Positions 1 to 12,800 of a stretch of 64,000 nt of DNA are shown piece after piece. The notes below the pieces were generated by a model. The model was given only the letters and a program-made list of their open reading frames with translations. It was not told where the DNA came from and did not search any database. The translations under genes and the position numbers were made by a program. The stretch comes from Malus domestica (Eukaryota > Streptophyta > Magnoliopsida > Rosales > Rosaceae): assembly GCF_042453785.1 (NCBI RefSeq), contig NC_091673.1, positions 6,407,001 to 6,471,000 on the forward strand, written 5' to 3'. Position 1 is the first letter of the stretch, and each line of letters begins with the position of its first letter.

Positions 1-304
1 CGATGGCACTCTTAAATCCGTCGTTGGTGGAAGTTTAGGGTGTTTTTGTGGTGGTCTTGGTGGTTGCCGTGTGTTCGAGAGGGTGAGAGAGAGAGATCTG
101 AAATGGAAGAAGAAGAGAGAGAAGGAAAGGTTACGGAAAATGGGGAGGAAATTAGGGTATAGGACCCTACCTAAAGTCCAACACAACAATAGCTTAGAAA
201 TTTTAGGTAAAACAAACACCAAAATTACGCACCTTAATCCCGTTTAAGGGCGTTTTTGTAATTTCACGTCCTCGGAATTAAAAATTCCGGGACGGGCTGT
301 GACA
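1..304 (-). repeat. 3' LTR (partial) of the Gypsy element
   Basis: This is the first 304 bases of the window, identical by eye to 6642-6945. It ends with the terminal TGACA on the plus strand, which is TGTCA at the LTR start on the minus strand. The rest of this LTR lies outside the window. Confidence 0.92.
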
Positions 305-317
305 ATCTCCCCTCCTT
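305..317 (-). other. Polypurine tract of the Gypsy element
   Basis: A plus-strand run of pyrimidines lies directly next to the LTR edge. It reads AGGAGGGGAGATT on the minus strand, the expected site for plus-strand priming next to the 3' LTR. Confidence 0.7.
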
Positions 318-364
318 ATAGAATTTCGTCCCCGAAATTCCAGCCACCAACCAAACTCTCAATA

Positions 365-685
365 CTAAAAAAATAGCCTCGGATACATATCTCTCATCCG
401 TTCTTTTGTCTCCCAAGTAGCTTCTTCTGCTGAATGGTTCATCCACAATACTTTTACCAAGCTCACGATCTTATTCCTCAGAGTCTTATCTTTCCAATCC
501 AGTATAGTCACTGGTTCCTCATCAAGTCGAATCCGGATTAATCTCCAAAGGTTGAACCAGAATCTTATGCGACAAATCTGCCACCTAGTGACAACGCATC
601 GAACACAAAATACATTATGTGCCTTAGCCAATTCTGAAGGCATCACAAACTTGTATGCAACTTCATCGATTCCTTTAGTGATCAA
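365..685 (-). pseudogene. Gypsy integrase C-terminus / chromodomain-like tail (open fragment)
   Basis: This is the longest open piece of the decayed pol, about 106 codons. Its second half has the signature seen at the end of plant Gypsy polyproteins: ILDWKDKTLRNK, then VKVLW.NH..EEATWE, then a MYPRLFF-like end. It lies about 50 bases from the polypurine tract, as expected for the last part of pol. No complete integrase catalytic core can be joined to it in frame, so it is a relic and not a gene. Confidence 0.7.
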
Positions 686-2248
686 AACGATCTGATGTGT
701 CTAAGACTTATCTTGTCTTCCTTTCCAAATCTTGCTATTTCTTTTCATGGTGAAATTTCCAAAAATATCAAACCATTTACCTTACACACTCGATTAGTGG
801 CATATCCATCTGTTGATCTCTTTTGCCATTCATGGTTACTTCAGGTTAACTTAATCACCTTAATACTTTGAGGAGACTCATCCATAGTCTCAGGGTCTAC
901 TAAAACTCTTTCTTGATCGAATCATTCTCTACCCAGAAACATTCCATTCACAAGTCATCAAAAACCGACTCACATGACACATTTCATGGTCCTTATGGCG
1001 TTACTTCGGAAACTGCACAACCAACATACTTAAGAAACTTAGCAGTTCCGTAATCTAATTCTCTTTTCCATAAAACAAATAAGTAGTGTTGCACTGTCTG
1101 GGAAAGGTTGTTACTCAACACTGGAGTAAATGTACTAACTTGTTACTTAACAAGTATAACTTCTTCTCGATCTTCCATTCTTAATTTTTCTTCCGTTGGT
1201 TTTCAATCCACAAGATGATACTCTTGGCAACGTGCCAGATATTAATCTTACTGTAGTCTTCTCACCAAGTGCTTCAACTAGAACAAACTTTACGATCACC
1301 CTGATCGTACAATCATGTTCATTAAGCAATACAATTCACTTTCGCTGCCTCATATCAAAATCCTTCCAAGTAATGGATATTGAAGACTTTTTGGATTCGT
1401 AAAAAAAATCTTGCATTCCTACTAAAATATAATGTCTCCATAACTTCACAGCAAGAATGGTAATCGTGACTTCCAAATCACCAGTAGGGTAATTCATCTT
1501 ATGAGATTCCATTCATCGTGGAACGTATGCAATCACCCTAACATTTGCATCAACATGCCTCCAATACCATTCAAGAAACATCACTAAAAATTTATGATTA
1601 CCACTATTCTATGGGAATACCAAAATACGTGCATGAGTGAGGAAATACTTCAGTTGTTGAATCCTTTGCTCACAATTTCCTTCCCACTCATACATGACCT
1701 CTTTTCTCAACAGTCTCGTCAATGACAAAGCAATGACTGAAAAATCTTTCACAACCATCCAAGATAGCCTGGTAAGCTAAGAAATTCCAAATCTCAATTA
1801 CGACTCGTGGTTGTTCCAAATTCTCAATTTCTGCTATCTTTTAAGGATTCACTTGAATACCTTAAGAATATATAACAAATCTCAGAATGCCACCTGATTC
1901 ATCTAACTTTAGCATTTGCTACTTAGCATACAACCGACATTCTTCCAATCTTTGTTCCACCGACTTAATACGTTTACATGCTCTGCTCTGGCTCAGAATA
2001 TGCCAGAATATCTTCAATGAAAATGATATCTATTTATCAAGGCATTATTGGAATACTTCATCCAATAACTCATAAAACAGCATGAGTATCCATATAGCAT
2101 CACCAAACTTCATAAAGACTATAACGAGTCCAGAAAACCATCTTATGATCAACGTCACTTATAATATTCAATTGGTAGTAACCAGATCTCAATTCAATCT
2201 TTGAATCTTCGCAATTACTTCTGAGCTGGTTAAATAAACATCAGTACA

Positions 2249-2540
2249 TTACCATGGATAACGGTTCTTAATCGTTACCCGACTCCATTGTCTATAATCA
2301 ATGAACAATCTCTAAGTCCATTTTCTTTCTCACCAACAAACTGGTGCTCCTCAAAAGTGTTGTACTAGGTTGAATGAAACTTTTATCAACCAATTCTTTC
2401 AACTGAATTTCCAATTCCCTTAACTCATCCTGAACCAATCTTTAACATAGATTTATACCTGGCAACAATTCAATAGTGAACCTCATATCTCTGCCCGAAG
2501 GCAATCCAGGTATACTTTCAGGGAAGACATCAAGAAAGTC
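2249..2540 (-). pseudogene. Gypsy protease/reverse-transcriptase start, decayed
   Basis: The minus strand shows DVFPES.PGLPSGRD, then a TIELLPG segment, then ELK/ELVDKSFIQPS and VRKK, followed by a broken stretch corresponding to the conserved tyrosine/arginine block of Ty3 reverse transcriptases. Stop codons interrupt it, including one just after the PG motif. It is clearly homologous to RT and clearly not functional. Confidence 0.75.
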
Positions 2541-4313
2541 TAACCCCTTTTGACATTATTCACACTACTCCAAACAACATCATTTAGCACCACATGAGCT
2601 AATATTTTTGACAGCCTTTCAAAAACAATCTCTTTGCTCTCACAGCGTAAATAACGGCCTGACTCAATCCACTTTGCATACTTACAAAAGTAATCTCTGG
2701 TCATCCAGATCGATGGAAAGTGACTGGTTTCCCGTAACAATCCATTTAGTCACAATTATAACCAACCAATCTAATGGAAATAATTTAACCGACACAATAT
2801 ATATTCTATTATTATTAAGCATTCTAAATAAGTACAATACTAACATAAAATAATCTACCAGGTTGCTTGCTTAACGAATCCACGAATGAGTTATTAATAT
2901 TACGGTCTGCAGCCCGCAATACTGATAAATCATCGTTGTCTCGATAAGTAGGCAACCACTCTCAAAGATATAACATTACTATTTTGTTACTCAATGCAAA
3001 ATACATACACTCGTCTCAACTACATTTATTTACTACTTTCTAGGTAATAACATACATAATAAGAAATATATCAGCCGAAGTCAACTAGAATGACCAATAC
3101 GGTTGATTCAACTCTTATCTTAATAATACGTCGGCCGGATCCACTTCGCGTGGTCGGTACGGCCGAGCCTATAACTCACTAATTTCTCATGGTCTGTACA
3201 GCTGAACATATAACTCATCAAATCTCTCTGTACTCACGGTCAATCCGACCAAACTACTAAGTCCATAACTCTGCTGAATCGACACTATGATATCATGGAA
3301 AATTATTGAGTACAACTGATTCTAGGGACGATTCACAATTCTGTGTCCCCTCTGTTCACATAAACACATTCATTAATTTCACACTTCCCAAAGTGTTAAT
3401 TTTTGTACCTGCTGCACAAAGTACATTTCCTTTACTCGAGACACCTTGTCTCAAATATCTGGGATTACCAGTATATCCATCACTTTTACTCTGACCAGCG
3501 ACATTAAAACCTCAACTGGAAAAATTAACTCTAGCTTCACTTCTTTTGAAGCTCTGAGTCTTTCGATATTCTTGATATGACGAATCATTAACTTTATCGT
3601 TCTTTCATCTAATTCCCATTCTTTTCTTATTCATCTTTACTCTCGCTGATCATATTCTCAGAGTCCTCAAGGCTCAACAACATCTCATATACTCCTGGTA
3701 AGAAATACCATGGATAGGGGTCACCCAAAAATACCACTTCCTTTTGTCACCCAGCCTAAAACAACATAACACCTCCACCAAATTCACAACAATATCTGGA
3801 TGGAACGAGGCAAGTCTGAAAACTTTCTATAATATCCCTCGATCATCACCTTCCTTGTCTCATATTTGTAAACTCTTGTTTACTACCATCAATAAATGCC
3901 AGAGGGATAAACTTTTCCTTAAACAATTTTAAATCGGTTGTTCCTCCGATGACAACAAATCATACTCCTGTTTCCACCAGGATACAAATTCATACCCAAA
4001 ACCAGGTAGTCGTCTCGACCCCCTGTCAGAAGGAAGATTCCTTTGACTTGCATAATCTGAAACATCTTTTCCAAATGGTTAAACCGTTACTTCGCTCCCT
4101 CAGGTTCATCATTTCATAAGGTGATTCAAATTCGACTCATAACCCGTCTTAAAATGTCCCTTTTTATAATAGACTGAATCACCATAATAATAGTTTTCCC
4201 TAAACCACTATATTAGGGAGACTAAATTCCTCTAACTAAGTGGCTTGCTACAAGACGGTGTAGTTCTGACAGAATTCACTAGAACTTCTCAAAATGTCCA
4301 AGATTGCAACCAT

Positions 4314-4325
4314 GCTCTGATACCA
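4314..4325 (-). other. Primer binding site (initiator tRNA-Met type)
   Basis: The minus strand reads TGGTATCAGAGC two bases inside the LTR border. This is the standard complement of the 3' end of plant initiator tRNA-Met and sets the element's orientation. Confidence 0.85.
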
Positions 4326-4327
4326 AC

Positions 4328-6945
4328 TGACACACCCCGTCCCGAAGGAGGCATGCTGGCCGTCACGTGAGAGTGACGTAACCATTTGCACAGTACGGAA
4401 GCTTTAAGATACAATTTATAAGTTGATACACCCGAAGGTGAGTCCTAATTTTGTCCAATCTGTCAGAACCCCGCTGTATTCCTCGTAGTCACCACACCTT
4501 TGTGATTCCTAAACCTGGAGGGGCGCAAAACCAAAATTGAGTGGGTCAGTAAAACAATTCTTTTCCAAATCCAAACATTTTTCAAAACGTTGTAACCCCT
4601 CTCTGTAAAACCTGTATATTTTCCCAGAAATGTAAAATATAAATATACATATATATTCTCAATACTTTAATTCATTAACTCAACATTTTTTCTTTATCAA
4701 TCATGCCATGCCATGTCTAATTCAACAGTTAAGTATGGATGCATCAACAGTAATCATATCAGGTGCAAGAAAGTAATCAACCGGAGGCCCTCTAATAGCC
4801 CTGTACGGTTGAACCTAGAGCTCAAAATCTATCACTATCACTCTACCGGAGTCACCTCTGTGACCCGTCCGGCCTTCTGCACACAAGTTACGCTCTAGTG
4901 CTTCTCATAAATCATCTGTGCACATAATCTAAGGTCACCCACCAGTCGGAATCTCACTAACACTCTCGCGACTGGCCTGTCGTACCCACTCCGCGTGGAC
5001 TGTACGACTAGCATCTACTTGGATCCAAGGCGAGCGTGCGATGCGGTGAATACTATAAGCACTAAACCATGGTGCAGGATTTGAGCTCAATATATATCAT
5101 CATCATCATAACAGTAATTAAATACTCACCTGTGCGTCCACCGCACCATTTCAACATATGCATCATAAATCAATTCTTACCTGTGCGTCCACCGCACCAA
5201 TTCATACATATGCATCATAAATCAATTCTTACCCGTGCGTCCACCGCACCAATTCATACATATGCATCATATATTAATTCATGCATGGCATTTCAACTCA
5301 CATTTCTATATACTTTTCATATACTTTTATGCATTTTCATTTAAAGCATAATTTCATGCATTTTCAATTTCTGGGAAACGTCAAGTATATATATATATAT
5401 ATACGGAAAACAAAACTGCCCACTCACCTGGAGTTCGCCCTACAACTCCCTAGCACAATACGCCAAGGCGTCATGACGATCGGCGCCTAAAACAATAATC
5501 AATTCCAACCTCAGAATTCATATCGATAGAATATATAACTTATATAAAATACGTCACTACGTAGATTGATCCGGAAGATCCACCACTCAGATTTTAATCC
5601 ATAACTTCCAGAGGTCCACATTATACCTCTAGGACAACATCCTAAAATTTCATTACCATCCAACGGTCGGATCTCCGTCAATTTCCAAAACTAAGTGACG
5701 GTTAACATTTTATATTATGGACTTACAATTCCAATTCCGGAAGATCCGTAACTCGGATTCCCAATCCGTAAGTTCCAATAATCCTCAAATATTACGTATT
5801 ACAACGTATCAAAGTTTGGTGACGATCCAACGGTCGGATCGTCAATTCACATTTTCACCTAAATGTGAAAATTATAAAACGTTATTTGAACACCTAACCA
5901 ACAATCCTCAATAACTTTCTCATACGGTGTTCAATTTAGGTATATGAATATACCATAGTGATCTACTCGACGTCACGGACGTCGACATATTTTTAAAATA
6001 ATTTTATTTTTATTTTTTATTTTTACTGTAGCACCTTCTTCTTCCTTGGGTCGCCGGACTGGTTTTTCCGGCGGCCGTTTTCTGGGCAGTTTTTCAAATT
6101 GCCATAACTTTGTCATTTCTCAACGAAATCAAGTGATTCAAAAACGAAAGTTGTAGCCCTTGAAGAGACAAAGAGAATGGTACCTTGCACAACACCTAGT
6201 TAGCCGTGGTTTGGCCGGAAACTGCCTCGAAAGCCTCGGAGGTCGCCGGAAACTGGGTATTTTTCAAATGAGTATAACTTCTTCAATACTCAACGAAATT
6301 GAGTGAAACAAAAATGAAAGTTGTAGTACTTGACGAGACGAAGAGATTGATACCTACCTCGACTCCTAACTCGCCGGGGATTCGCCGGAAAACGCCTCGA
6401 AAGCTCCGGCCAAACTTTGAACTTGTCGATCTCCGTGTTCTTACGTCCAAAAACTTCCAACGAAGCACTCCGAGCTTCCTTGGGACATCCTAAAGCTCAC
6501 TATGAGCTTGGTTTGGCCTAAAACACAACCAATTCAAAGATCATGAACAGTACACATTCACGGCAACTTTAGAAACTAGGGTTTTCGAAGTGAAACTTAC
6601 TTGAAATGGGTATCATCGTGATCGTATGGTCTTCAGGAGTACGATGGCACTCTTAAATCCGTCGTTGGTGGAAGTTTAGGGTGTTTTTGTGGTGGTCTTG
6701 GTGGTTGCCGTGTGTTCGAGAGGGTGAGAGAGAGAGATCTGAAATGGAAGAAGAAGAGAGAGAAGGAAAGGTTACGGAAAATGGGGAGGAAATTAGGGTA
6801 TAGGACCCTACCTAAAGTCCAACACAACAATAGCTTAGAAATTTTAGGTAAAACAAACACCAAAATTACGCACCTTAATCCCGTTTAAGGGCGTTTTTGT
6901 AATTTCACGTCCTCGGAATTAAAAATTCCGGGACGGGCTGTGACA
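4328..6945 (-). repeat. 5' LTR of the Gypsy element (2618 bp)
   Basis: Borders are TGACACACC on the left and GGGCTGTGACA on the right (plus strand), giving TG...CA ends. At 2.6 kb it is a long LTR. It holds a three-copy array of 51-52 bases (5126-5280), a short TA microsatellite near 5385-5402, and a two-copy tandem block of about 169 bases (6090-6420). Confidence 0.88.
5126..5280. repeat. Tandem array inside the LTR, 3 copies of 51-52 bp
   Basis: The units start at about 5129, 5180 and 5232. Each has the core TGTGCGTCCACCGCACC followed by CATATGCATCAT. The core contains GGTGCG-type inverted halves. The array may lie in the U3/R region, but no function can be read from it. Confidence 0.8.
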
Positions 6946-8417
6946 TGCATAATTTCACAATCTTGTATAAATGATACATACTAATAAAACATAACGTAAG
7001 TTAATCTTTGTACTACAAAAGCTTTTATGATCACATCATAATAAAATAACGCATGTTAAAACATTAGGTAATTCTCAATTTAATACCTTCAAGTAAGGTA
7101 ATTTTCAAATTTTTATACATCAAATTTTTTTTGTCCCAATTTCATACCCTTATTTTTTTTACGATACTTGATGCATGCAACAATTCAAACACGAGAGACA
7201 ACAAATCCACATAATAAATTAGGTTAGAAAGAAAGAAATATAGCATAAAATTACCCATTTGGTAAACTGGTTCCTCTTGTTCTTTGTTCTAAAAAGACAA
7301 TAGAGCAAAATTCTAATAGAAAGAAAGAGACACCAAGGGCAAAGCTTACAAGTTCCTCTTCCTCTTTGTTTTTAGTACTAGTTTCTCAAGTAACTTAAAA
7401 AGATAATAAAACATATAAGACTACTATTATTAGTATTTTAAAATTTAATTGTGCATTTTTTACGAGCATTTTACTTTATGAAATATAAAATATTTGGAGT
7501 GCTATAACTTTTTTAAACATAATTAACTCTTTTTAAAATCGCAACGTGGGTCCAAAATTTCTCTTCACTTCCACTTTTACCTAAATTTGCCAATATTTTT
7601 AGTGTTACACGTGTATTTTAATCCTCTTGGAAAGTCCCCAAAACATGAAAAAACATTTTTGTTATTTGTTTGGATAAATGAATATGAATTGAGATATTCT
7701 CCGGATTATGTCTGAAGTTAACAAATTCGGAAATTTGAACCACTCGATTGAATCCTTCAAACCCTAATGCATTGACCATCTTTACATAAAATCTGAATTT
7801 TTTTTCTTTCAAAAAAACGATATTATCATAAAGATGAAAAAGTAGATTAAGTCTTATATTTAGTTTATCATAATAATATAATTCAAATTTTCTTTTAACG
7901 AAAGTTAAATCTAAAATTCTTATTGTAGCAGGAGATGGGGCCATGCCCTGTAGAACTACTTTAATTGAATAGTGTGATTACTTTTATGTCGTTTAATTTG
8001 AAAAAAAAAAAGGTGAGCAGGCCAAATGCCAACGAAGGCCAAGACAATCCATGCACGTGACCCGCCAGAAACTTACCTGCAATCTTTGCCCTTTTGCATA
8101 GGCCATCCCATTTTTCTCTCTGATCAATTCCACACTTCCCTTCAGTCCAATCACCACCCCTATCTTACTTTTTTATTTTTTGTCCCCCTAATTTATACTT
8201 TTTCTTTTTGAATTTCTTTTAGCCTCTCAAATAAAAAAATTGGTCCAAATCGCAGACTACATCATTGGTGATACATAATTTATAAGAACTTGAAATTCTT
8301 ACATAATTTGGATAGAGAGTGTTTGACCGCGTTATTCGTGGACATGAGATTTTTGGTATTTTGATCAGTCTTGTTATCGTGCAATCATGTCGAGTTAAGC
8401 TGTATATGGTCTACCGA

Positions 8418-8632
8418 ACCTATTGATGATTTAGAACCTATTCGGAATTGTTAATAAAAATCATTAAAAGGCGAACACATTGATGATTTAGAATCTATTC
8501 GAGACTGTTAATGAAAAACACTAAAGGTGGACCTATTGATGATTTAGAACTTATTTGAGATTGTTAATGAAAAACATTAAAAGCCATTGATGATTTATAA
8601 TGAGCTCGAGACTGTTAATAAAAACGTTAAAA
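8418..8632. repeat. Minisatellite, about 4 copies of 50-58 bp
   Basis: The phrase CATTGATGATTTAGAA.CTATT..GA..TTGTTAAT.AAAA recurs four times at spacings of roughly 50-58 bases, with growing divergence toward the right end. It lies about 1.2 kb upstream of the NIK3 coding start. Confidence 0.75.
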
Positions 8633-8816
8633 GTAATTTTTAATAACTAAAAATAGTTCTGACAACGTTTGAAAAACATAAAACATTATTAGCAAAAATG
8701 CTTCCTTGCTAAGTGGATATTCACAACGTAATTCCAAACGCTTGATCTTTAATTAAAATTTTAACGTTTTTAATCTAAACACTTCAAAAAAATAACATTT
8801 ACAATCAAAAGTACAT

Positions 8817-8985
8817 ATAAAAGAAAAGAAAACTAATAAAAAGAACTTGAAAACTTTGAGTTTTAACGATAATGACAAAATAAAGAGTAAAGTAAATAGT
8901 ATCAAGATTGATTTTTTAATATAAAAATATAATTTTTCGTTAAAATGAACATTACCGGAAACTTTTCTTTAAAATTCTAGTAGAA
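8817..8985. mobile_element. MITE family 1, copy 1
   Basis: About 160 bases with the family phrases CTTGAAAACTTTGAGTTTTA, GACAAAATAAAG, AGTAAATAGTATCA and TTTTTCGTTAAA. The same phrases in the same order recur at 20360, 22828, 24282 and 26908. The ends are weak inverted repeats (AGGAAAACTAAT... and ...TTAACGAAAA on the other strand). It has no coding capacity. Confidence 0.75.
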
Positions 8986-9801
8986 GAAGTCACAAATTAC
9001 TTCGGTGTCAATAGCAACCCCAATCATTCATCCCTACCAAGTTGTTTCCCTCCCAAATAATCAAAAACCCTATTTTTCACTGCCCTTTTGTTTTTCCTTC
9101 TTTTTAAAAAGGCACAAATTTTCTTTTTTAGTTGATGGGTTCTGTTGGCATCTGTATCTGTGTCTCGAGTTTGGCCCTTGCATTGGCCCTTGCGTGTTTG
9201 GTTTTTTCTGGTGTGGGTGAGTGAGTTTCATTTCACGCTCCTTTTCACTCTTTGAATGGAAATTCACTCCTTGTAAACCAAGATAATGGTGGTGGTGGTG
9301 GTAGTGGTATTGCAGGAATCACAAAGGAAGGACTGAGCTCGCCTACAAACCAACAACACAGCCCACATGGAATTTATGGGGATCGCCCAAAACTTATAGA
9401 AAATCAAACCCACTACTTTCAGATCTCTAGGATCCCATATATCCAGGCTTGTATCTGTTTGTTTCTCGAGAAAATTCTCTCCCTTTTGCTGCTTGTCTCA
9501 GCTCATACGGTGCGCATTCTCCTTAGTTTGATTCGGATTTCCGTTTCCGAGCAAGGTGCTTTCTGGGAAAGTGATTTTAGCAATTGGATTTTTGTTTCCT
9601 TCAAGTTTCATCCACAAAGACACTGACTTTTTCTGGAAGTGAAAAGCCGGAAAGAGCAGTGGGGTTTGCTTTCTAGGATTCTGATTGTGAAACTGCTGCA
9701 TATTCTGGATAAGGCAATTGGATAATGGCTAATGCTTTTGGTGGTTGTGGTGCTTTTGAATAAAAGCTGCTTCTTGCTCTAATTAGCACAAAGAAAGTTG
9801 A

Positions 9802-12800
9802 ATGAGGAGAGAAAAAGACAACATGGGAAGAAGCACTTTCACGTTGTGGAAATTGGGTTTACTTGTTTTGGCACTGGTGGAGGCTGCTTCTGCAACTCTT
9901 TCTCCTACTGGTGTAAATTATGAAGGTTCATTTAATTTTTTCATTAATATTTTAAGAGGAAAACACCATATATATTTTTTTTCCTCAATTTGTTCAGTTA
10001 ATGCTCTCACTATTGCATTGTCTCAATTGGGTGTAGCCTAGGATTTGCTTTTTTTTTTTTTTTAAACAAGAAAATGGAAAAGAAAATTCCTGCAGAAAAT
10101 AACCCTTTTATCTTGGTTTTGGAAATGTTCACAGTTGAAGCATTGGCGGCCATTAAAAGCGATCTACGTGACCCACATAACGTTTTGGAGAACTGGGATA
10201 GTAACTCTGTAGATCCCTGCAGCTGGAGGATGGTTACTTGTACTCCTGATGGCTATGTATCTGCTCTGTAAGTTCTTCCGGATATTTATGGCTACAAAAA
10301 AAAAAAAATAATTCAGAGTTTTCTTTACTATTTGCCTATTTGATGAATTATTTTCTCGGTAAATGATTCTTATTTTTTGTGTTTAGGGGATTGCCTAGCC
10401 AGAGCTTGTCCGGTATCTTATCTCCGGCGATTGGAAACCTCAGTAACTTGCAATCTGTGTAAGTTTGCACCTCCTTCATGTCGTTTTTTATTTGCTCCTG
10501 TGAAATTTGAATGCGAATTGATATTGTGTTGCAGAAGTGTTTTGATTTGAACAAACGCGACTGTTTTACTTTTGCAGGTTGCTTCAAAACAATGAGATTT
10601 CGGGTCCAATTCCTGCTTCAATTGGGAATTTGGAGAAGCTTCAGACACTCGACCTCTCCAATAATAATTTCAATGGTGACATACCAGATTCATTGGGCAA
10701 CCTAAAGAACCTGAATTATTTGTAAGTTTCAAAATCATCTTATTACCTCTTTTAAACTTCGATAACCACGTGAATTTAGCTAATGCTTACACCTTTTTCT
10801 CTTGTTTTTCGAGCAAGACAGGCGGTTAAACAACAACAGCCTTACAGGACCCTTCCCCGAGTCTCTCTCCGCAGTTGAAGGTCTCACTCTTGTGTATGTC
10901 TTTTCCCCCTTCTTTTGTGTGTTCTACTTTTTTTTTTGCAGTATGAATGGGAAAACCTATAAGTCGAGTTTTGTTTGTTGATAATTTCAATGAACATTTG
11001 TGTAGGGACCTTTCTTTCAACAATTTGAGTGGTTCCTTGCCAAAAATATCCGCACGAACTTTCAAGTGAGCTATATTGTTTTTCGATCCACTAATGTGTA
11101 GTTACTCGTAGAGTTTGGTTCCTTTCTCAGCCTTATTTTCTTTTCACTTCAGAATTGTTGGAAACCCTTTAATTTGTGGAGTAAAGTCTGAGAACTGTTC
11201 TGCAGTCTTTCCAGAGCCACTATCCTTCCCACCTGATGCTCTAAAAGGTATATTTGCACGTTTGGTTTATGTTCCTTCCTTTAGTCTTCCTTGTGACACT
11301 GGTGATTCATGAATTTTGCTTTCTTAGAATCAGACTCTGGAACAAAACGCCACCACATGACTATTGTCCTCGGTGCAAGCTTCAGTGCTGCCTTTGGTGT
11401 CATAATAATTATTGGGTTACTTGTTTGGCTGCGATATAGACACAACCAGCAGATATTCTTCGATGTCAATGGTAAGTTTTCTTATATGTAATTTTCCTGC
11501 TTTTCTAGATTGCAATACTAGTATCTCAGATAGCTTAACATCTTGATAGGGGTGCTTGAATTTTAGGTGGTATGGTTCCGATTCGTCCTTTTATTACTTA
11601 CCTTAAGGGCCACACTGCCCCAACTCTTTAATAATGGTGCAAGTCTGAGTGTGTGAATGTTTCAATCAGTAATCTTTCAGATTTCAGCTTTTGATATTTT
11701 GGTAAAATGTGGTAACATTCATTAGAAATGAATAGTTCAGAAAATTCCAAATCCAAGGGCTTGTTCTCTCTTCAATTTTTTCTATCCAAACACAACAAAA
11801 AAGATTTTGTACGTAAAAAACGCAAGAGTCAATTTGGTCATATAAAGATTGTTAGCACATGATGGTAATAGGAGATAATAATAATAATAATCATAATAAT
11901 AAGATTCTCAATACTTGGGAGCAGCCTCTCCATAAATGGGGGTAAGGCTAGCCGACGTTCACCTCTCCCAGACCCTGCGTAAAGCGGGAGCCTTGTGCAC
12001 TGGATCAAGAACAAAATAAGATTCTCAATACATGACTAAAATCTAAATCATGAATAACCCTTTCCTTTTGTAGTTAGGTAATCTTAGGGAAAGTGTTTTG
12101 AGTCGTTGAACCTTCTCTTTCGGTGAACCCTTAGGATTTGAATTGTACTTTGAGAATTTCTTGATATTGTTTCATGCAACCAGTGATACTCTTTTTCCCC
12201 GCCAACGATAATCCATGAATTCTTAATCTGGTGGATTGTGCAGCAGATCAGTATGACCCAGAAGTGTGCTTGGGGCATTTGAAGAGGTATACATTTAAGG
12301 AGCTCTGGGCAGCAACAGACCATTTCAACTCAAAGAACATTCTAGGTAGGGGTGGTTTTGGGATTGTATACAAAGGAAGCTTGAGCGACGGGACTCTGGT
12401 TGCAGTTAAAAGGCTGAAGGACTACAGCACCACTGGTGGTGAGATCCAATTTCAAACAGAGGTTGAGATGATTAGTTTGGCTATCCATCGGAATCTTCTG
12501 AGGCTTTGCGGGTTCTGTTCAACCGAGAACGAAAGACTTCTTGTTTACCCTTTTATGCCTAACGGAAGTGTAGCCTCTCGATTAAGAGGTTAGCATGTTG
12601 TTTTAATTCTGCTTGCTGTTATGTCACCCTCTAATCAGAACCTAGCATCCTATAATCTCATCTCCAGTCCAACGCCCGGTACTTCCAAAACTAAGCTGCA
12701 AAACGATATAAAAAATTACTTTATTCAACCTAACATGTTGATAATGATTCAACTAATATAAACCGTTTATTATTGTCCAGCATTTCATTGATCGCAACCA

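Larger units (their letters stand above)
1..6945 (-). mobile_element. Ty3/Gypsy (chromovirus-like) LTR retrotransposon, coding region decayed, left end cut by window
   Basis: The element reads on the minus strand: LTR (4328-6945), primer binding site, internal region (305-4327), polypurine tract, then LTR (1-304, incomplete). Degenerate pieces appear in the expected order. A gag zinc-knuckle remnant lies near 4140-4190, a protease/reverse-transcriptase start near 2250-2540 (motif DVFPE..PGLP, then an IKNRYP-like end), and an integrase C-terminus/chromodomain tail at 365-685 (EEATWE...MRDMYPRLF). Stops and frameshifts interrupt every part, so no Gag-Pol can be made. The 304 bases of LTR visible at the left match 6642-6945 with no difference that I could find. 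The domain order and tail suggest a chromovirus; the lineage is inferred. Confidence 0.88.
6946..9100. other. Intergenic DNA between the Gypsy element and NIK3
   Basis: AT-rich DNA with no convincing gene. It holds a minisatellite (8418-8632) and one copy of the common MITE family (8817-8985). A 108-codon open stretch on the minus strand at 7618-7944 has no recognisable domain and is probably chance or an old repeat. Confidence 0.6.

Noticed and set aside
4314-4325. Piece of a tRNA gene
   Set aside because: Only 12 bases match initiator tRNA-Met and they sit beside an LTR edge, so this is a primer binding site.
7618-7944. 108-codon open stretch on the minus strand
   Set aside because: Low-complexity, Lys/Phe-rich translation typical of AT-rich DNA, no recognisable domain, no promoter or splice context.
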